A stretch of 64,000 nt of DNA from Oryzomicrobium terrae. Lineage in GTDB: Bacteria; Pseudomonadota; Gammaproteobacteria; Burkholderiales; Rhodocyclaceae. The stretch covers positions 1,178,001 through 1,242,000 of the forward strand of contig NZ_CP022579.1 of NCBI RefSeq assembly GCF_008274805.1, written 5' to 3'. Made by a program: the position numbers and the translations under genes. Below the pieces are notes generated by a model. That model did no database searches. It saw only the letters and a list, made by a program, of their open reading frames with translations, and was not told the DNA's origin. Below are positions 44,899 to 55,276 of the stretch, piece by piece. The first letter of the stretch is position 1; every line of letters starts with the position of its first letter.

Positions 44899-45371
44899 TG
44901 CTTTCCCAAGACTCCCTCACCCAGATCGACCGCGAGGTCGCCAAGTATCCGGCGGATCAGAAACAATCCGCCGTGATGGCCGCCCTGGCCATTGCCCAAG
45001 CTGAAAAGGGCTGGCTGGCTCCGGAAACGATCGAGTTCGTCGCCAACTACCTGGAAATGCCGCCGATCGCGGCCATGGAAGTGGCGACTTTCTACAACAT
45101 GTACGACCTCAAGCCGGTCGGCAAGTACAAGCTCACGGTGTGCACCAACCTGCCGTGTGCCTTGTCTGGCGGCTATCATGCGGCGGACTACCTGAAGCAG
45201 AAGCTCGGTGTGGATTTCAACGAAACCACCGCCGACGGCAAGTTCACCCTGAAAGAGGGCGAATGCATGGGCGCCTGCGGGGACGCTCCGGTGATGCTGG
45301 TGAATAACCGCTCGATGTGCAGCCACATGCTGCCTGAGCAGATCGACAAACTCTTGTCGGAGCTCGAATAA
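44898..45371 (+). CDS. nuoE: NADH-quinone oxidoreductase subunit E
   Basis: NuoE holds the binuclear cluster N1a of the NADH dehydrogenase module. The 157-residue product has the 24-kDa pattern of ligands: [11 protein letters not shown] (C-x4-C) and [17 protein letters not shown] (C-x3-C). Residues [20 protein letters not shown] are also family-typical. Start and stop each overlap the neighbouring nuo genes by one base, a sign of tight translational coupling. Confidence 0.97.
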   Translation: MLSQDSLTQIDREVAKYPADQKQSAVMAALAIAQAEKGWLAPETIEFVANYLEMPPIAAMEVATFYNMYDLKPVGKYKLTVCTNLPCALSGGYHAADYLKQKLGVDFNETTADGKFTLKEGECMGACGDAPVMLVNNRSMCSHMLPEQIDKLLSELE

Positions 45372-46720
45372 TGGCCATCCTGGGTGCAATTTCTCCCACC
45401 ATGACCGCCGGCTGGTCGCCGGTGTCGGAACGTTTTGCCGACGACAAGGGCTGGCGGCTCGCGGATTACGTGGCCCGTGGCGGTTATTCCGCGTTGAAGA
45501 AAATCCTGGCCGAAAAGGCACCTCAGGATCAGGTCATCAACGAAGTGAAGAAATCGGTGCTGCGCGGCCGTGGCGGTGCAGGCTTTCCTACCGGCTTGAA
45601 GTGGAGCTTCATGCCCCGCTCCTTCCCCGGCGACAAGTACGTAGTCTGCAACTCGGACGAAGGCGAGCCTGGCACCTTCAAGGACCGGGATATCCTGCGT
45701 CTCGACCCCCACTCTGTGATTGAGGGCATGGCCATCGCCGCGTATGCCATGGGCGCTACCCGTGGCTACAACTACATCCACGGCGAAGTCTGGGAAGTGT
45801 ACAAGCGCTTCGAGGAAGCCCTGGCTGAAGCCCGGGCTGCCGGTCTGATCGGCCAAAACATCCAGGGCTCCGGCTTCAACTTTGAACTGTTCGCCCACCA
45901 CGGCTACGGCGCCTACATTTGCGGCGAAGAAACCGCTCTGCTCGAATCGATCGAGGGTAAGAAGGGCCAGCCCCGGTTCAAACCACCGTTCCCAGCCTCC
46001 TTCGGTCTGTACGGTAAGCCGACCACCATCAACAACACCGAAACCTTTGCCTCCATCCCGTTCATCATGCGCATGGGCGGTGAGCAGTTCCTTGGCCTGG
46101 GCAAAGAGAACAACGGCGGCACCAAGCTGTTCTCGGTGTCCGGCCACGTCCAGCGTCCCGGCAACTACGAGATCCCGCTCGGCACCTCCTTTGCCGAGTT
46201 GCTTGAAATGTGCGGCGGCATGCGCGAAGGGCGCAAGCTCAAGGCAGTGATTCCAGGCGGTTCGTCCTCTCCGGTTCTGCCGGCAAGCATCATGATGGAC
46301 TGCACCATGGACTACGACTCGATTTCCAAAGCGGGGTCGATGCTCGGTTCCGGCGCGGTGATCGTCATGGACGAGACCACCTGCATGGTCAAAGCCCTGG
46401 AGCGCCTCTCTTACTTCTATTACGAAGAGTCCTGTGGCCAATGCACCCCCTGCCGTGAAGGTACCGGCTGGTTGTACAAGGTGGTGCATCGCATCGAAAA
46501 CGGTCAGGGCCGCATCGAGGATCTGGACCTGCTCAACAGCGTCACCGCCAACATTATGGGTCGCACCATCTGTGCCCTGGGCGATGCTGCATCGATGCCG
46601 GTGCAGAGCTTCATCAAGCATTTCCGGGACGAATTCCTCCACCACATCGAGCACAAGACCTGCGTCGTGCCCAAGGATGTGCAGTGGGCGGGCAGCGGCT
46701 TCCACCGCAATCCGGGCTGA
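45371..46720 (+). CDS. nuoF: NADH-quinone oxidoreductase subunit F
   Basis: NuoF binds NADH, FMN and cluster N3 and is the entry point for electrons. The 449-residue product has the NADH/FMN loop [35 protein letters not shown], the segment [20 protein letters not shown] and the N3 ligands in [15 protein letters not shown], with a distal Cys in [12 protein letters not shown]. Length is normal. A 64-base gap with tandem repeats separates it from nuoG. Confidence 0.97.
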   Translation: MAILGAISPTMTAGWSPVSERFADDKGWRLADYVARGGYSALKKILAEKAPQDQVINEVKKSVLRGRGGAGFPTGLKWSFMPRSFPGDKYVVCNSDEGEPGTFKDRDILRLDPHSVIEGMAIAAYAMGATRGYNYIHGEVWEVYKRFEEALAEARAAGLIGQNIQGSGFNFELFAHHGYGAYICGEETALLESIEGKKGQPRFKPPFPASFGLYGKPTTINNTETFASIPFIMRMGGEQFLGLGKENNGGTKLFSVSGHVQRPGNYEIPLGTSFAELLEMCGGMREGRKLKAVIPGGSSSPVLPASIMMDCTMDYDSISKAGSMLGSGAVIVMDETTCMVKALERLSYFYYEESCGQCTPCREGTGWLYKVVHRIENGQGRIEDLDLLNSVTANIMGRTICALGDAASMPVQSFIKHFRDEFLHHIEHKTCVVPKDVQWAGSGFHRNPG

Positions 46721-46750
46721 AAGCGCCCAGCCCCGTAGTACCCCGCGAAC

Positions 46751-46783
46751 TCAGGTAGGGATCAGGTAGGAATAAGGTAGCGA
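46751..46783 (+). repeat. three tandem 11-bp repeats containing Shine-Dalgarno-like AGGTAG, before nuoG
   Basis: Three successive 11-base units, TCAGGTAGGGA (46751-46761), TCAGGTAGGAA (46762-46772) and TAAGGTAGCGA (46773-46783), end one base before the nuoG ATG. Each contains AGGTAG; only the third is at normal ribosome-site distance from the start. Confidence 0.85.
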
Positions 46784-46784
46784 C

Positions 46785-49124
46785 ATGCTAGAAATCGAAA
46801 TCGACGGCAAGAAGGTAGAAGTACCCGACGGCAGCACGATCATGGATGCGGCTCATCAGGTAGGGGCCTACATTCCCCACTTCTGCTATCACAAGAAGCT
46901 GTCCATTGCCGCCAACTGCCGGATGTGTCTGGTGCAGGTGGAAAAGGCGCCCAAGCCCCTGCCGGCCTGCGCCACCCCGGTTACCAACGGCATGAAGGTG
47001 TTCACCCACTCCGACCTGGCGGTCAAGGCCCAGAAGGGGGTGATGGAGTTCCTGCTCATCAACCACCCGCTGGATTGCCCGATCTGCGACCAGGGCGGCG
47101 AGTGTCAGTTGCAGGATTTGTCGGTGGGCTACGGCGGCGTGAAGAGCCGCTACACCGAGGAAAAGCGGGTGGTGTTCCACAAGAACGTGGGCCCCCTGAT
47201 CTCCATGGAGGAGATGTCCCGCTGCATCCACTGCACCCGCTGCGTGCGCTTCGGCCAGGAAATTGCCGGGGTGATGGAACTGGGCATGGCCAACCGGACC
47301 ATGTATTCCGAGATCACCGCCTTCGTCGGGAAGACCGTCGATTCCGAACTGTCGGGCAACATGATCGACCTCTGCCCGGTCGGCGCGCTGACCTCCAAGC
47401 CGTTCCGTTACGCTGCCCGCACCTGGGAGTTGCAGCGCCGTAAGTCGGTGTCGCCCCACGATTCGGTTGGTGCCAACCTGCAGATTCAGGTCAAGAACAA
47501 TGCGGTGATGCGCGTCCTTCCCCGTGAGAACGAGGAAGTGAACGAGTGTTGGATCTCCGACAAGGATCGTTTCTCCTACGAAGCCCTCAATTCCTCCGAG
47601 CGCCTCATCAAACCGATGGTGAAGCAGGGTGGCGAATGGAAGGAAGTGGACTGGAACGTGGCGCTCGACTATGTCGCACACGGCCTCAAGGACATCGCCC
47701 GTAATGCAGGTGGCGATGCCCTGGGCTTCCTGGTGTCGCCCCATGCCACCCTGGAAGAATTGGCCCTGGCGCGCAAGCTGGCCGATGGCCTGGGTTGCGG
47801 CAATATCGATTTTCGCCTGCGCCAGAACGATTTCTCCGCTGATGGCAAGGAAGCCGGCACCCCCTGGCTGGGCATGAAGCTGGCCGAACTGAACGAACTG
47901 GACGGGGCGCTGGTGGTCGGTAGCTTCCTGCGCAAGGATCACCCCCTGATCGCCCAGCGCCTCCGCCAGGCTGCCAAGCAGGGCACCCAGGTGTCCGTGC
48001 TGCACGTCGCCGGCGACGACAATCTGATCAAGCTGGCTGCGCAGCGCGTGGTGGCACCCTCCGACCTGGTCGCCGCTCTGGCTGCCGTGGTCAAGGCTGC
48101 CGCTGAAGCCAAGGGTATTGCCGTTCCTGCCGGCCTGGACGGCGTGGCGGTGTGCGATGGCGCCAAGGCTCTTGCCGCCACGCTGCTTGAGGGCGAGAAA
48201 AAAGCAATCTTCCTCGGCAACACGGCTCGCCAGCATCCCCAGGCCGTGCAACTGCAACTGCTGGCGCTGGAACTGGGCAAGCTCACCGGCGCCACCGTCG
48301 GTGTGCTCGGCGAAGCGGCCAACAGCGTCGGCGGCTATATCGCCGGCGCGAAGGCCAAACAGCTCAATGCCCGTCAGATGCTCGAACAGCCCCGTCAAGG
48401 CTATGTGCTGATCGGTGCCGAGCCCGAATACGATTTTGCCGATGCGCAGCGTACTCTGGCTGCCCTCAAGCAGGCCAAGCTGGTGGTCTTCATGTCTGCT
48501 TTCCAGCACGGTCCGGCCCTGCAGTACGCCGACGCCATGCTGCCGATCGCACCCTACACTGAAACCTCCGGCACCTTCGTCAATACCGAGGGTCGCGTGC
48601 AGAGCTTCAACGGCGTCGTGCGCCCCCTGGGCGATGCTCGTCCGGCCTGGAAGGTGCTGCGCGTGCTGGGCAACGTCCTGACTCTCCCGGGGTTCGACTA
48701 CGAATCCTCCGAAGCGGTGCGCGATGAGGTGCTGGGCGGCGTGGCTGAGTTTGTTGCCGCCGACAAGCTCTCCAATGCCCTCAATGGCGTCGCCTTGGAG
48801 TTGTCTGCTGGCGAGAAACCTGCGCTGCAGCGGATCGCCGATGTACCCATCCACTTTGCCGACCCGATTGCCCGGCGTGCTCCGGCTCTGCAACAGACGG
48901 TCGACGGCAAGGTTCCGGCCGCTCGTGCTGCCGCGGCGACCCTGGCCAGTTTGGGCGTTGCCGCAGGGGATTCGGTAAAGGTCAAACAGGGTGACGGCGT
49001 GGCTGTCCTCGTGGCCCAGGCCGACGAAACCGTGCCCGTTGGTTGCTTGCGGGTGGCCGCGGCTCACCCCGCCACTGCCGGCCTGGGTAACCTGTGCGGT
49101 GCCATTTCCGTGGAGCGTGCGTAA
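46785..49124 (+). CDS. nuoG: NADH-quinone oxidoreductase subunit G
   Basis: NuoG is the large iron-sulfur subunit of the NADH dehydrogenase module. The 779-residue product begins with a [2Fe-2S] ferredoxin domain ([27 protein letters not shown]). Next come the His-Cys cluster region [18 protein letters not shown], the 4Fe-4S segment [18 protein letters not shown], and a molybdopterin-oxidoreductase-like domain. The C-x2-C-x3-C motif of the extra cluster N7 found in E. coli NuoG is absent: the matching place reads [10 protein letters not shown]. The C-terminal part is Ala-rich. Its stop overlaps the nuoH start (TAATG). Confidence 0.97.
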   Translation: MLEIEIDGKKVEVPDGSTIMDAAHQVGAYIPHFCYHKKLSIAANCRMCLVQVEKAPKPLPACATPVTNGMKVFTHSDLAVKAQKGVMEFLLINHPLDCPICDQGGECQLQDLSVGYGGVKSRYTEEKRVVFHKNVGPLISMEEMSRCIHCTRCVRFGQEIAGVMELGMANRTMYSEITAFVGKTVDSELSGNMIDLCPVGALTSKPFRYAARTWELQRRKSVSPHDSVGANLQIQVKNNAVMRVLPRENEEVNECWISDKDRFSYEALNSSERLIKPMVKQGGEWKEVDWNVALDYVAHGLKDIARNAGGDALGFLVSPHATLEELALARKLADGLGCGNIDFRLRQNDFSADGKEAGTPWLGMKLAELNELDGALVVGSFLRKDHPLIAQRLRQAAKQGTQVSVLHVAGDDNLIKLAAQRVVAPSDLVAALAAVVKAAAEAKGIAVPAGLDGVAVCDGAKALAATLLEGEKKAIFLGNTARQHPQAVQLQLLALELGKLTGATVGVLGEAANSVGGYIAGAKAKQLNARQMLEQPRQGYVLIGAEPEYDFADAQRTLAALKQAKLVVFMSAFQHGPALQYADAMLPIAPYTETSGTFVNTEGRVQSFNGVVRPLGDARPAWKVLRVLGNVLTLPGFDYESSEAVRDEVLGGVAEFVAADKLSNALNGVALELSAGEKPALQRIADVPIHFADPIARRAPALQQTVDGKVPAARAAAATLASLGVAAGDSVKVKQGDGVAVLVAQADETVPVGCLRVAAAHPATAGLGNLCGAISVERA

Positions 49125-50173
49125 TGGAAGCGCTGACTCAATTCTTGCAAGGCGTGTTCGGCGCCAGCTTCCCCGGCGTCTGGGCGTTGCTCAAGATCGT
49201 CGTGATCCTGGTTCCGCTGATGCTCTGCGTGGCCTATCTGACTTACGCCGAGCGCAAGGTGATCGGTTTCATGCACGTGCGGATCGGCCCGAACCGGGTC
49301 GGTCCCCTCGGCTTGATCCAGCCGCTGGCGGATGCCGGCAAGCTGCTGCTCAAGGAAATCATCATCCCCTCCGGCGCGAACAAGACCCTGTTCCTGCTGG
49401 CGCCGATGCTTTCGATCATGCCGGCATTGGCGGCGTGGGCGGTGATTCCCTTTGTCGATGGCACCGTGCTGGCCAATATCGACGCGGGCCTGCTCTACGT
49501 GATGGCGATCACGTCCCTCGGTGTGTACGGCATCATCCTGGCCGGTTGGGCCTCCAACTCGAAGTACGCCTTCCTCGGCGCCCTACGTTCCGCGGCCCAG
49601 ATGGTGTCCTACGAAATTGCCATGGGCTTTGCCCTGGTCACCGTGCTGCTGGTATCCCAGAGCCTCAACCTGACCGATATCGTCAAGGTTCAGGAAAAGG
49701 GCGTGTTCGCCGACATGGGGCTTGGTTTCCTCTCCTGGAACTGGCTGCCGCTGCTGCCGATGTTCGTGGTGTACATGATCGCCGGCGTGGCTGAGACCAA
49801 CCGGGCTCCGTTTGACGTGGCCGAAGGTGAATCGGAAATCGTTGCCGGCTTCCACGTCGAATACTCGGGCATGGCCTTCGCGGTGTTCTTCCTTGCCGAA
49901 TACGCCAACATGATCCTGGTGTCGGCCTTGACCGCCATCATGTTCCTCGGTGGCTGGCTGTCGCCGGTGGCCTTCCTGCCGGATGGCTTCTTCTGGCTGG
50001 CGGTAAAGATTGCGTTCATCCTGCTGTTCTTCCTGTGGTTCCGGGCGACGTTCCCCCGCTATCGCTACGACCAGATCATGCGTCTTGGCTGGAAGGTGTT
50101 CATTCCGCTGACGATTATCTGGCTGGTGGTGGTGTCGGGTTGGATGGTCTCTCCCTGGAACATCTGGAAGTAA
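49124..50173 (+). CDS. nuoH: NADH-quinone oxidoreductase subunit H
   Basis: NuoH joins the membrane arm to the peripheral arm and forms part of the quinone channel. The 349-residue product from the ATG at 49124 has about eight membrane helices and the signatures [40 protein letters not shown] and [19 protein letters not shown]. It also has [20 protein letters not shown]. The start overlaps the nuoG stop by one base, so the longer frame from 49094 is rejected. Confidence 0.97.
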   Translation: MEALTQFLQGVFGASFPGVWALLKIVVILVPLMLCVAYLTYAERKVIGFMHVRIGPNRVGPLGLIQPLADAGKLLLKEIIIPSGANKTLFLLAPMLSIMPALAAWAVIPFVDGTVLANIDAGLLYVMAITSLGVYGIILAGWASNSKYAFLGALRSAAQMVSYEIAMGFALVTVLLVSQSLNLTDIVKVQEKGVFADMGLGFLSWNWLPLLPMFVVYMIAGVAETNRAPFDVAEGESEIVAGFHVEYSGMAFAVFFLAEYANMILVSALTAIMFLGGWLSPVAFLPDGFFWLAVKIAFILLFFLWFRATFPRYRYDQIMRLGWKVFIPLTIIWLVVVSGWMVSPWNIWK

Positions 50174-50183
50174 GGAGTTGGCC

Positions 50184-50672
50184 ATGGGTGCCATGAAAGA
50201 AGTGTTCAACAGCCTGCTCCTCAAGGAGTTGCTGAAAGGCTTGGCGGTCACCGGGCGGTATTTCTTCGCCCGCAAGATCACCGTCCAGTATCCGGAAGAG
50301 AAGACTCCCCAGAGCTTCCGCTTCCGCGGCCTCCACGCCCTGCGGCGCTACCCCAACGGGGAAGAGCGTTGCATCGCCTGCAAGCTGTGTGAGGCGGTGT
50401 GCCCGGCGATGGCGATCACCATCGAGTCCGATCAACGGGATGACGGTACGCGCCGCACCACCCGTTACGACATCGACCTGACCAAGTGCATTTTCTGCGG
50501 CTTCTGCGAAGAGGCCTGCCCGGTCGATGCCATCGTCGAAACCCGCGTCTTCGAGTACCACGGCGAAAAGCGCGGCGATCTCTATTACACCAAGCAGATG
50601 CTGCTCGCCAATGGCGACCGCTACGAGGCCCAGATCGCGAAGGATCGCGAGATGGATGCCCAGTATCGCTGA
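50184..50672 (+). CDS. nuoI: NADH-quinone oxidoreductase subunit I
   Basis: NuoI carries the two [4Fe-4S] clusters N6a and N6b that pass electrons to N2. The 162-residue product has two ferredoxin motifs, [18 protein letters not shown] and [18 protein letters not shown], after an amphipathic N-terminal helix. The ATG at 50184 is preferred because AAGGAG lies at the right distance; an upstream TTG at 50178 would touch the ribosome site. It is ten bases after nuoH and 14 before nuoJ. Confidence 0.97.
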   Translation: MGAMKEVFNSLLLKELLKGLAVTGRYFFARKITVQYPEEKTPQSFRFRGLHALRRYPNGEERCIACKLCEAVCPAMAITIESDQRDDGTRRTTRYDIDLTKCIFCGFCEEACPVDAIVETRVFEYHGEKRGDLYYTKQMLLANGDRYEAQIAKDREMDAQYR

Positions 50673-50686
50673 CCGGGACGACTCGT

Positions 50687-51289
50687 ATGGAATTCAAGAC
50701 CTTCGTCTTCTACCTGTTCTCCACGATCCTCGTGCTCGCGGGGCTGCGTGTGATCACTGCCCGTAACCCGGTGCATGCCGCCCTGTTCCTCGTCCTTGCC
50801 TTCTTCACCGCCTCGGGCGTGTGGATGTTGCTGCAGGCCGAATTCCTCGCCATTTCCCTGGTGCTGGTCTATGTCGGCGCGGTGATGGTGCTGTTCCTGT
50901 TTGTGGTGATGATGCTCGACGTCAACCTCGAGAAGCTCAAGAAAGGCTTCTGGAGCTACCTGCCTCTTGGCGCCCTGGTCGGCCTGTTGATGATGGCCGA
51001 GATGGGCGTGGTTCTCGGCGGCCAGTATATGGGCGTGATGGATGCACCGCTGCCGCAAGGCGTCGCTGCCGTCTCCAACACCAAGGAGCTGGGCCGGGTC
51101 ATCTACACCGACTACGTCTATCCGTTCGAGATCGCTGCCGTGATCCTACTGGTGGCGATTGTGGCGGCGATTGCGCTGACCCACCGCGGCCTGAAGAAGA
51201 CCAAGTACGCCGATCCTGCCAAGCAGGTCCGGGTCAAGGCTTCCGATCGCCTGCGTGTGCTGCAGATGCCGGCCGAAAAGTCCGAATAA
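50687..51289 (+). CDS. nuoJ: NADH-quinone oxidoreductase subunit J
   Basis: NuoJ is a membrane-arm subunit with five predicted helices that takes part in coupling electron transfer to proton movement. The 200-residue product from the ATG at 50687 begins [20 protein letters not shown] and contains the conserved [20 protein letters not shown] and [19 protein letters not shown]. The C-terminal tail is basic. It is followed by an unusually long 112-base gap before nuoK, which contains a strong hairpin. Confidence 0.95.
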   Translation: MEFKTFVFYLFSTILVLAGLRVITARNPVHAALFLVLAFFTASGVWMLLQAEFLAISLVLVYVGAVMVLFLFVVMMLDVNLEKLKKGFWSYLPLGALVGLLMMAEMGVVLGGQYMGVMDAPLPQGVAAVSNTKELGRVIYTDYVYPFEIAAVILLVAIVAAIALTHRGLKKTKYADPAKQVRVKASDRLRVLQMPAEKSE

Positions 51290-51309
51290 AGCAGTACCTG
51301 AATTGCTAG

Positions 51310-51330
51310 CCGGCGTCCCTGGGACGCCGG
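51310..51330 (+). other. hairpin in the nuoJ-nuoK gap
   Basis: A perfect 8-bp GC-rich stem (51310-51317 with 51323-51330) lies 20 bases after the nuoJ stop, in the longest gap of the nuo operon. No T-tract follows, so a processing or stabilising role is more likely than termination. Confidence 0.6.
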
Positions 51331-51401
51331 TTCCAAGAAAGAACACTCCGGGTCGGCGCAGGCGCGTCGTTCCGGTCGTAAGAAGGACGAAGGGAGTCAC
51401 C

Positions 51402-51707
51402 TTGCTCACGCTTGCCCATTTCCTGATCCTCGGCGCGATCCTGTTTGCCATCGCCGTCGTGGGCATCTTCCTCAACCGGAAGAACCTGCTGGTTCTGCTC
51501 ATGGCCATCGAGCTCATGCTGCTGGCGGTGAATACCAACTTCATCGCCTTCTCCCATTACCTGCAGGATCTCTCCGGTCAGGTCTTCGTCTTCTTCATCC
51601 TCACAGTGGCCGCTGCCGAGTCCGCTATCGGTCTGGCGATCCTGGTGGTGCTCTTCCGTAACCTCTCCACCATCGATGTGGAAGAGCTCGACAGCCTCAA
51701 GGGTTAA
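51402..51707 (+). CDS. nuoK: NADH-quinone oxidoreductase subunit K
   Basis: NuoK is a small antiporter-like membrane subunit of complex I. From TTG at 51402 (GGGAG five bases upstream) the product is 101 residues, the normal size. It has three helices and conserved membrane glutamates in [19 protein letters not shown] and [21 protein letters not shown] longer open frame reaching 51255 has an Arg/Pro-rich N-terminus read through the intergenic hairpin and should not be used. nuoL begins six bases after the stop. Confidence 0.94.
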   Translation: MLTLAHFLILGAILFAIAVVGIFLNRKNLLVLLMAIELMLLAVNTNFIAFSHYLQDLSGQVFVFFILTVAAAESAIGLAILVVLFRNLSTIDVEELDSLKG

Positions 51708-51713
51708 GCGCAA

Positions 51714-53750
51714 ATGGACAAGATGAGTCTTTATCTCACGATTCCCCTCGCTCCGTTGGCGGGGGCCATCATTGCCGGCTTGTTCTGCCGCATCATCCCG
51801 CGCACCCTGGCCCACCTGGCGACCATCGCCGGCGTGGCTGTGGCTTTCGTCTGCTCCGTACTGGTCTTCCAGGACGTGATGGCCGGCAATACCTTCAATG
51901 GCACGGTCTACACCTGGCTGACCACCGATTCGATCAACATCCAGGTCGGCTTCCTGATCGACAGTCTGACCGCGACGATGATGCTGGTGGTGACCTTCGT
52001 CTCCCTGATGGTGCACCTCTACACCATCGGTTACATGCGTGACGATCCGGGTTACAGCCGCTTCTTCTCCTATATCTCGCTCTTCACCTTCTCCATGCTG
52101 ATGCTGGTGATGAGCAATAACTTCATGCAGTTGTTCTTCGGCTGGGAAGCCGTGGGCCTGGTGTCGTATTTGCTGATCGGTTTCTGGTACACCCGCCCCA
52201 CCGCCATCTTCGCCAACATGAAGGCCTTCCTGGTGAACCGGGTTGGCGACTTCGGCTTCATCCTCGGCATCGGCCTGATCCTGGCCCACTTCGGCAGCCT
52301 CAACTACGCCGACGTGTTTGCCAAGGCTCCCGAACTGGCAGGCAAGACCATCAACATCTGGGGGTCTGCCGACTGGTCGCTGATGACCGTGGCCTGCATT
52401 TGCCTATTTATTGGCGCCATGGGCAAGTCGGCCCAGGTTCCCCTGCACGTCTGGCTGCCCGATTCCATGGAAGGCCCGACCCCGATCTCCGCGCTGATCC
52501 ACGCGGCGACCATGGTGACCGCCGGCATCTTCATGGTGGCGCGCATGTCACCCCTGTTCGAGCTGTCTACCACGGCCCTGTCCTTCGTCCTGGTCATTGG
52601 TGCCACCACCGCCCTGTTCATGGGCTTCCTGGGCATCATCCAGAACGACATCAAGCGCGTGGTGGCCTACTCGACCCTGTCCCAACTCGGCTACATGACC
52701 GTGGCCTTGGGTGCCTCTGCCTACTCGGTGGCGATCTTCCACCTGATGACCCATGCTTTCTTCAAGGCCCTGCTGTTCCTGGCCGCGGGCTCGGTCATCA
52801 TCGGTATGCACCACGATCAGGACATCCGCAACATGGGCGGCCTGCGTAAGTACATGCCGATCACCTGGCTCACCAGCCTGATCGGTTCCCTGGCCCTGAT
52901 CGGTACTCCGTTCTTCTCTGGTTTCTATTCCAAGGACTCGATCATCGAGGCGGTGGCTCTGTCCGACATTCCGGGCTCCGGTTACGCCTACTTCGCCGTC
53001 CTGGCCGGTGTGTTCGTCACCGCCTTCTACTCCTTCCGCATGTACTTCCTGGTGTTCCACGGGGAAGAGCGGTTCGGCAAGGCTAACCACGACCACCACC
53101 ATGAGCACGAAGGCGATCACGACGACGAGGAGGTCGCCCACGATCATCACCACGGCCTGGCTCCTGGACAGAAGCCGCATGAGTCTCCCTGGGTGGTGAC
53201 CGTGCCCCTGATCGCCCTGGCTATTCCTTCCCTGGTGATCGGCTACATCGGCATCGAGCCGATGCTGTTCGGCGACTATTTCAAGGGTGTCATCCACGTC
53301 AATGCTGAAGCCCACCCGGTGATGGAGCATCTGGCTCACCACTTCCACGGTGCCGTGGCCATGGGCCTGCACGCCGTGACTACTCCGGTGTTCTGGCTGG
53401 CGCTTTCCGGCGTGGTGGTCTCCTGGTTCTTCTACATGAAGCGCCCGGACATTCCTGCCGCGATTCATGCTCGCTTTAAGGGCATCAACACGGTGCTGGA
53501 AAACAAGTACTACTTCGACAAGATCAACGAGACGGTATTTGCCGGCGGCTCCCGCCTGTTGGGCAAGGTCCTGTGGAAAGCGGGCGACCAGGCCATCATC
53601 GACGGCGTGCTGGTGAATGGCACTGCCCGGGTCGTGGGCTGGATTGCCTCCTTGGTACGCCTGTTCCAGTCCGGGTTCATCTACCAGTACGCCTTCACCA
53701 TGATCATCGGGGTGTTCGTGCTGCTGACCCTCTGGATCAAACTCGCCTAA
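51714..53750 (+). CDS. nuoL: NADH-quinone oxidoreductase subunit L
   Basis: NuoL is the distal antiporter-like proton-pumping subunit with the long lateral helix. The 678-residue product has about 16 membrane helices and family motifs such as MQLFFGWEAVGLVSYLLIGF, AMGKSAQVPLHVWLPDSMEG and SALIHAATMVTAGIFMVAR. Between two helices, at about residues 459-481, there is a His/Asp/Glu-rich insertion with ten His and nine acidic residues in 22 positions. Such inserts occur in other betaproteobacterial NuoL proteins, as I recall, and could bind metal. nuoM follows after 31 bases. Confidence 0.96.
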   Translation: MDKMSLYLTIPLAPLAGAIIAGLFCRIIPRTLAHLATIAGVAVAFVCSVLVFQDVMAGNTFNGTVYTWLTTDSINIQVGFLIDSLTATMMLVVTFVSLMVHLYTIGYMRDDPGYSRFFSYISLFTFSMLMLVMSNNFMQLFFGWEAVGLVSYLLIGFWYTRPTAIFANMKAFLVNRVGDFGFILGIGLILAHFGSLNYADVFAKAPELAGKTINIWGSADWSLMTVACICLFIGAMGKSAQVPLHVWLPDSMEGPTPISALIHAATMVTAGIFMVARMSPLFELSTTALSFVLVIGATTALFMGFLGIIQNDIKRVVAYSTLSQLGYMTVALGASAYSVAIFHLMTHAFFKALLFLAAGSVIIGMHHDQDIRNMGGLRKYMPITWLTSLIGSLALIGTPFFSGFYSKDSIIEAVALSDIPGSGYAYFAVLAGVFVTAFYSFRMYFLVFHGEERFGKANHDHHHEHEGDHDDEEVAHDHHHGLAPGQKPHESPWVVTVPLIALAIPSLVIGYIGIEPMLFGDYFKGVIHVNAEAHPVMEHLAHHFHGAVAMGLHAVTTPVFWLALSGVVVSWFFYMKRPDIPAAIHARFKGINTVLENKYYFDKINETVFAGGSRLLGKVLWKAGDQAIIDGVLVNGTARVVGWIASLVRLFQSGFIYQYAFTMIIGVFVLLTLWIKLA

Positions 53751-53781
53751 GACCGAATGCACGAATAAGACTGGGAACAAT

Positions 53782-55263
53782 ATGTCTGGCCACCTGCTCT
53801 CCCTTGCCATCTGGGTTCCGATTTTTGCCGGTTTCTTGGTACTGGCGTTCGGTTCCGACAAGAACGCGCCCGTTGCCCGGGCCCTGTCTCTTGCCGGCGC
53901 CGTCCTCGGCCTCCTGGTAACCCTGCCTCTTTTCACCGGTTTCGACCGTGCCAGCGCCGACATGCAATTCGTCGAACTGGCAACCTGGATTCCGCGCTTC
54001 AATATCAATTACCACCTGGGGGTGGACGGCATCTCCATGCTGTTTGTCATCCTCAACGCCTTCATCACCGTGATGGTGGTGCTGGCCGGCTGGCAGGTGG
54101 TAGAGAAGAAGGTCGCCCAGTACAACGCCGCCTTCCTGATCATGTCCGGTTTGCTCAACGGCATCTTCTCCTCTCTGGACGGAGTGCTGTTCTACGTCTT
54201 CTTTGAAGCGTCCCTGATTCCCCTGTACCTGATCATCGGTGTCTGGGGCGGCCCGAACCGGGTGTACGCGGCGATCAAGTTCTTCCTCTATACGCTGCTC
54301 GGCTCGCTGCTGTTCCTGCTGGCGCTGCTCTATCTGTTCGTCCAGTCCGGTGGCAGCTTCGAGATCCTTGATTGGCACGATCTGCCCCTGGGCCTCTCCA
54401 CGCAAATCTGGTTGTTCCTGGCTTTCTTGGTGGCCTTCGCGGTTAAGGTGCCGATGTGGCCGGTGCATACCTGGCTGCCCGATGCCCACGTCGAAGCCCC
54501 TACTGGCGGTTCCGTGGTGCTGGCGGCCATCGCTCTGAAGCTTGGCGCCTACGGTTTCCTGCGGTTCTCTCTGCCGATCGCTCCGGACGCCGCCCATGAA
54601 CTGACCGGCGTGATGATTGCGCTGTCCCTGATCGCCGTGATCTACATCGGTTTCGTCGCCCTGGTTCAGCAGGATATGAAGAAACTGGTGGCCTACTCGT
54701 CGATTTCACACATGGGCTTCGTCACCCTGGGCTTCTTCCTCTTCAATTCCATGGGTATCGAAGGCGCCCTGGTGCAGATGATCTCTCACGGTTTCGTCTC
54801 CGGCGCCATGTTCCTGTGTATCGGTGTCCTTTACGACCGCATGCACTCCCGCCAGATCGCCGACTACGGTGGTGTGGTCAATACCATGCCCAAGTTCGCT
54901 GCTTTCTTCATGCTGTTCGCCATGGCCAACTCGGGTCTCCCCGCCACCTCCGGTTTCGTCGGTGAGTTCATGGTGATCCTGGCGGCAGTCAAAGTGAATT
55001 TCTGGGTTGGGTTTGCCGCCGCCACCACTATGATCGTCGGTGCGGCTTACACCCTGTGGATGTACAAGCGCGTCGTCTTCGGCGACGTGGCAAACTCCCA
55101 CGTGGCTGAACTGACCGATATCAACCTCCGCGAATTCTTCATTCTCGGGGTACTGGCACTGTGTGTTCTGGGCATGGGTCTCTACCCGCTGCCCTTTACC
55201 GAGGTGATGCACGCCTCGGTGGCCGACCTGCTCAAGCACGTGGCCGAAAGCAAGATCCAATAA
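53782..55263 (+). CDS. nuoM: NADH-quinone oxidoreductase subunit M
   Basis: NuoM is the middle antiporter-like proton-pumping subunit. The 493-residue product has about 14 membrane helices with the conserved [40 protein letters not shown] (membrane Glu), [20 protein letters not shown] (membrane Lys) and [18 protein letters not shown]. Length is normal. It is 31 bases after nuoL and 13 before nuoN. Confidence 0.96.
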   Translation: MSGHLLSLAIWVPIFAGFLVLAFGSDKNAPVARALSLAGAVLGLLVTLPLFTGFDRASADMQFVELATWIPRFNINYHLGVDGISMLFVILNAFITVMVVLAGWQVVEKKVAQYNAAFLIMSGLLNGIFSSLDGVLFYVFFEASLIPLYLIIGVWGGPNRVYAAIKFFLYTLLGSLLFLLALLYLFVQSGGSFEILDWHDLPLGLSTQIWLFLAFLVAFAVKVPMWPVHTWLPDAHVEAPTGGSVVLAAIALKLGAYGFLRFSLPIAPDAAHELTGVMIALSLIAVIYIGFVALVQQDMKKLVAYSSISHMGFVTLGFFLFNSMGIEGALVQMISHGFVSGAMFLCIGVLYDRMHSRQIADYGGVVNTMPKFAAFFMLFAMANSGLPATSGFVGEFMVILAAVKVNFWVGFAAATTMIVGAAYTLWMYKRVVFGDVANSHVAELTDINLREFFILGVLALCVLGMGLYPLPFTEVMHASVADLLKHVAESKIQ

Positions 55264-55276
55264 GGGGCTTCAGAAG

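Noticed and set aside
51255-51401. N-terminal extension of NuoK
   Set aside because: It would translate the intergenic hairpin into an Arg/Pro-rich leader absent from the family; TTG 51402 has a good ribosome site.
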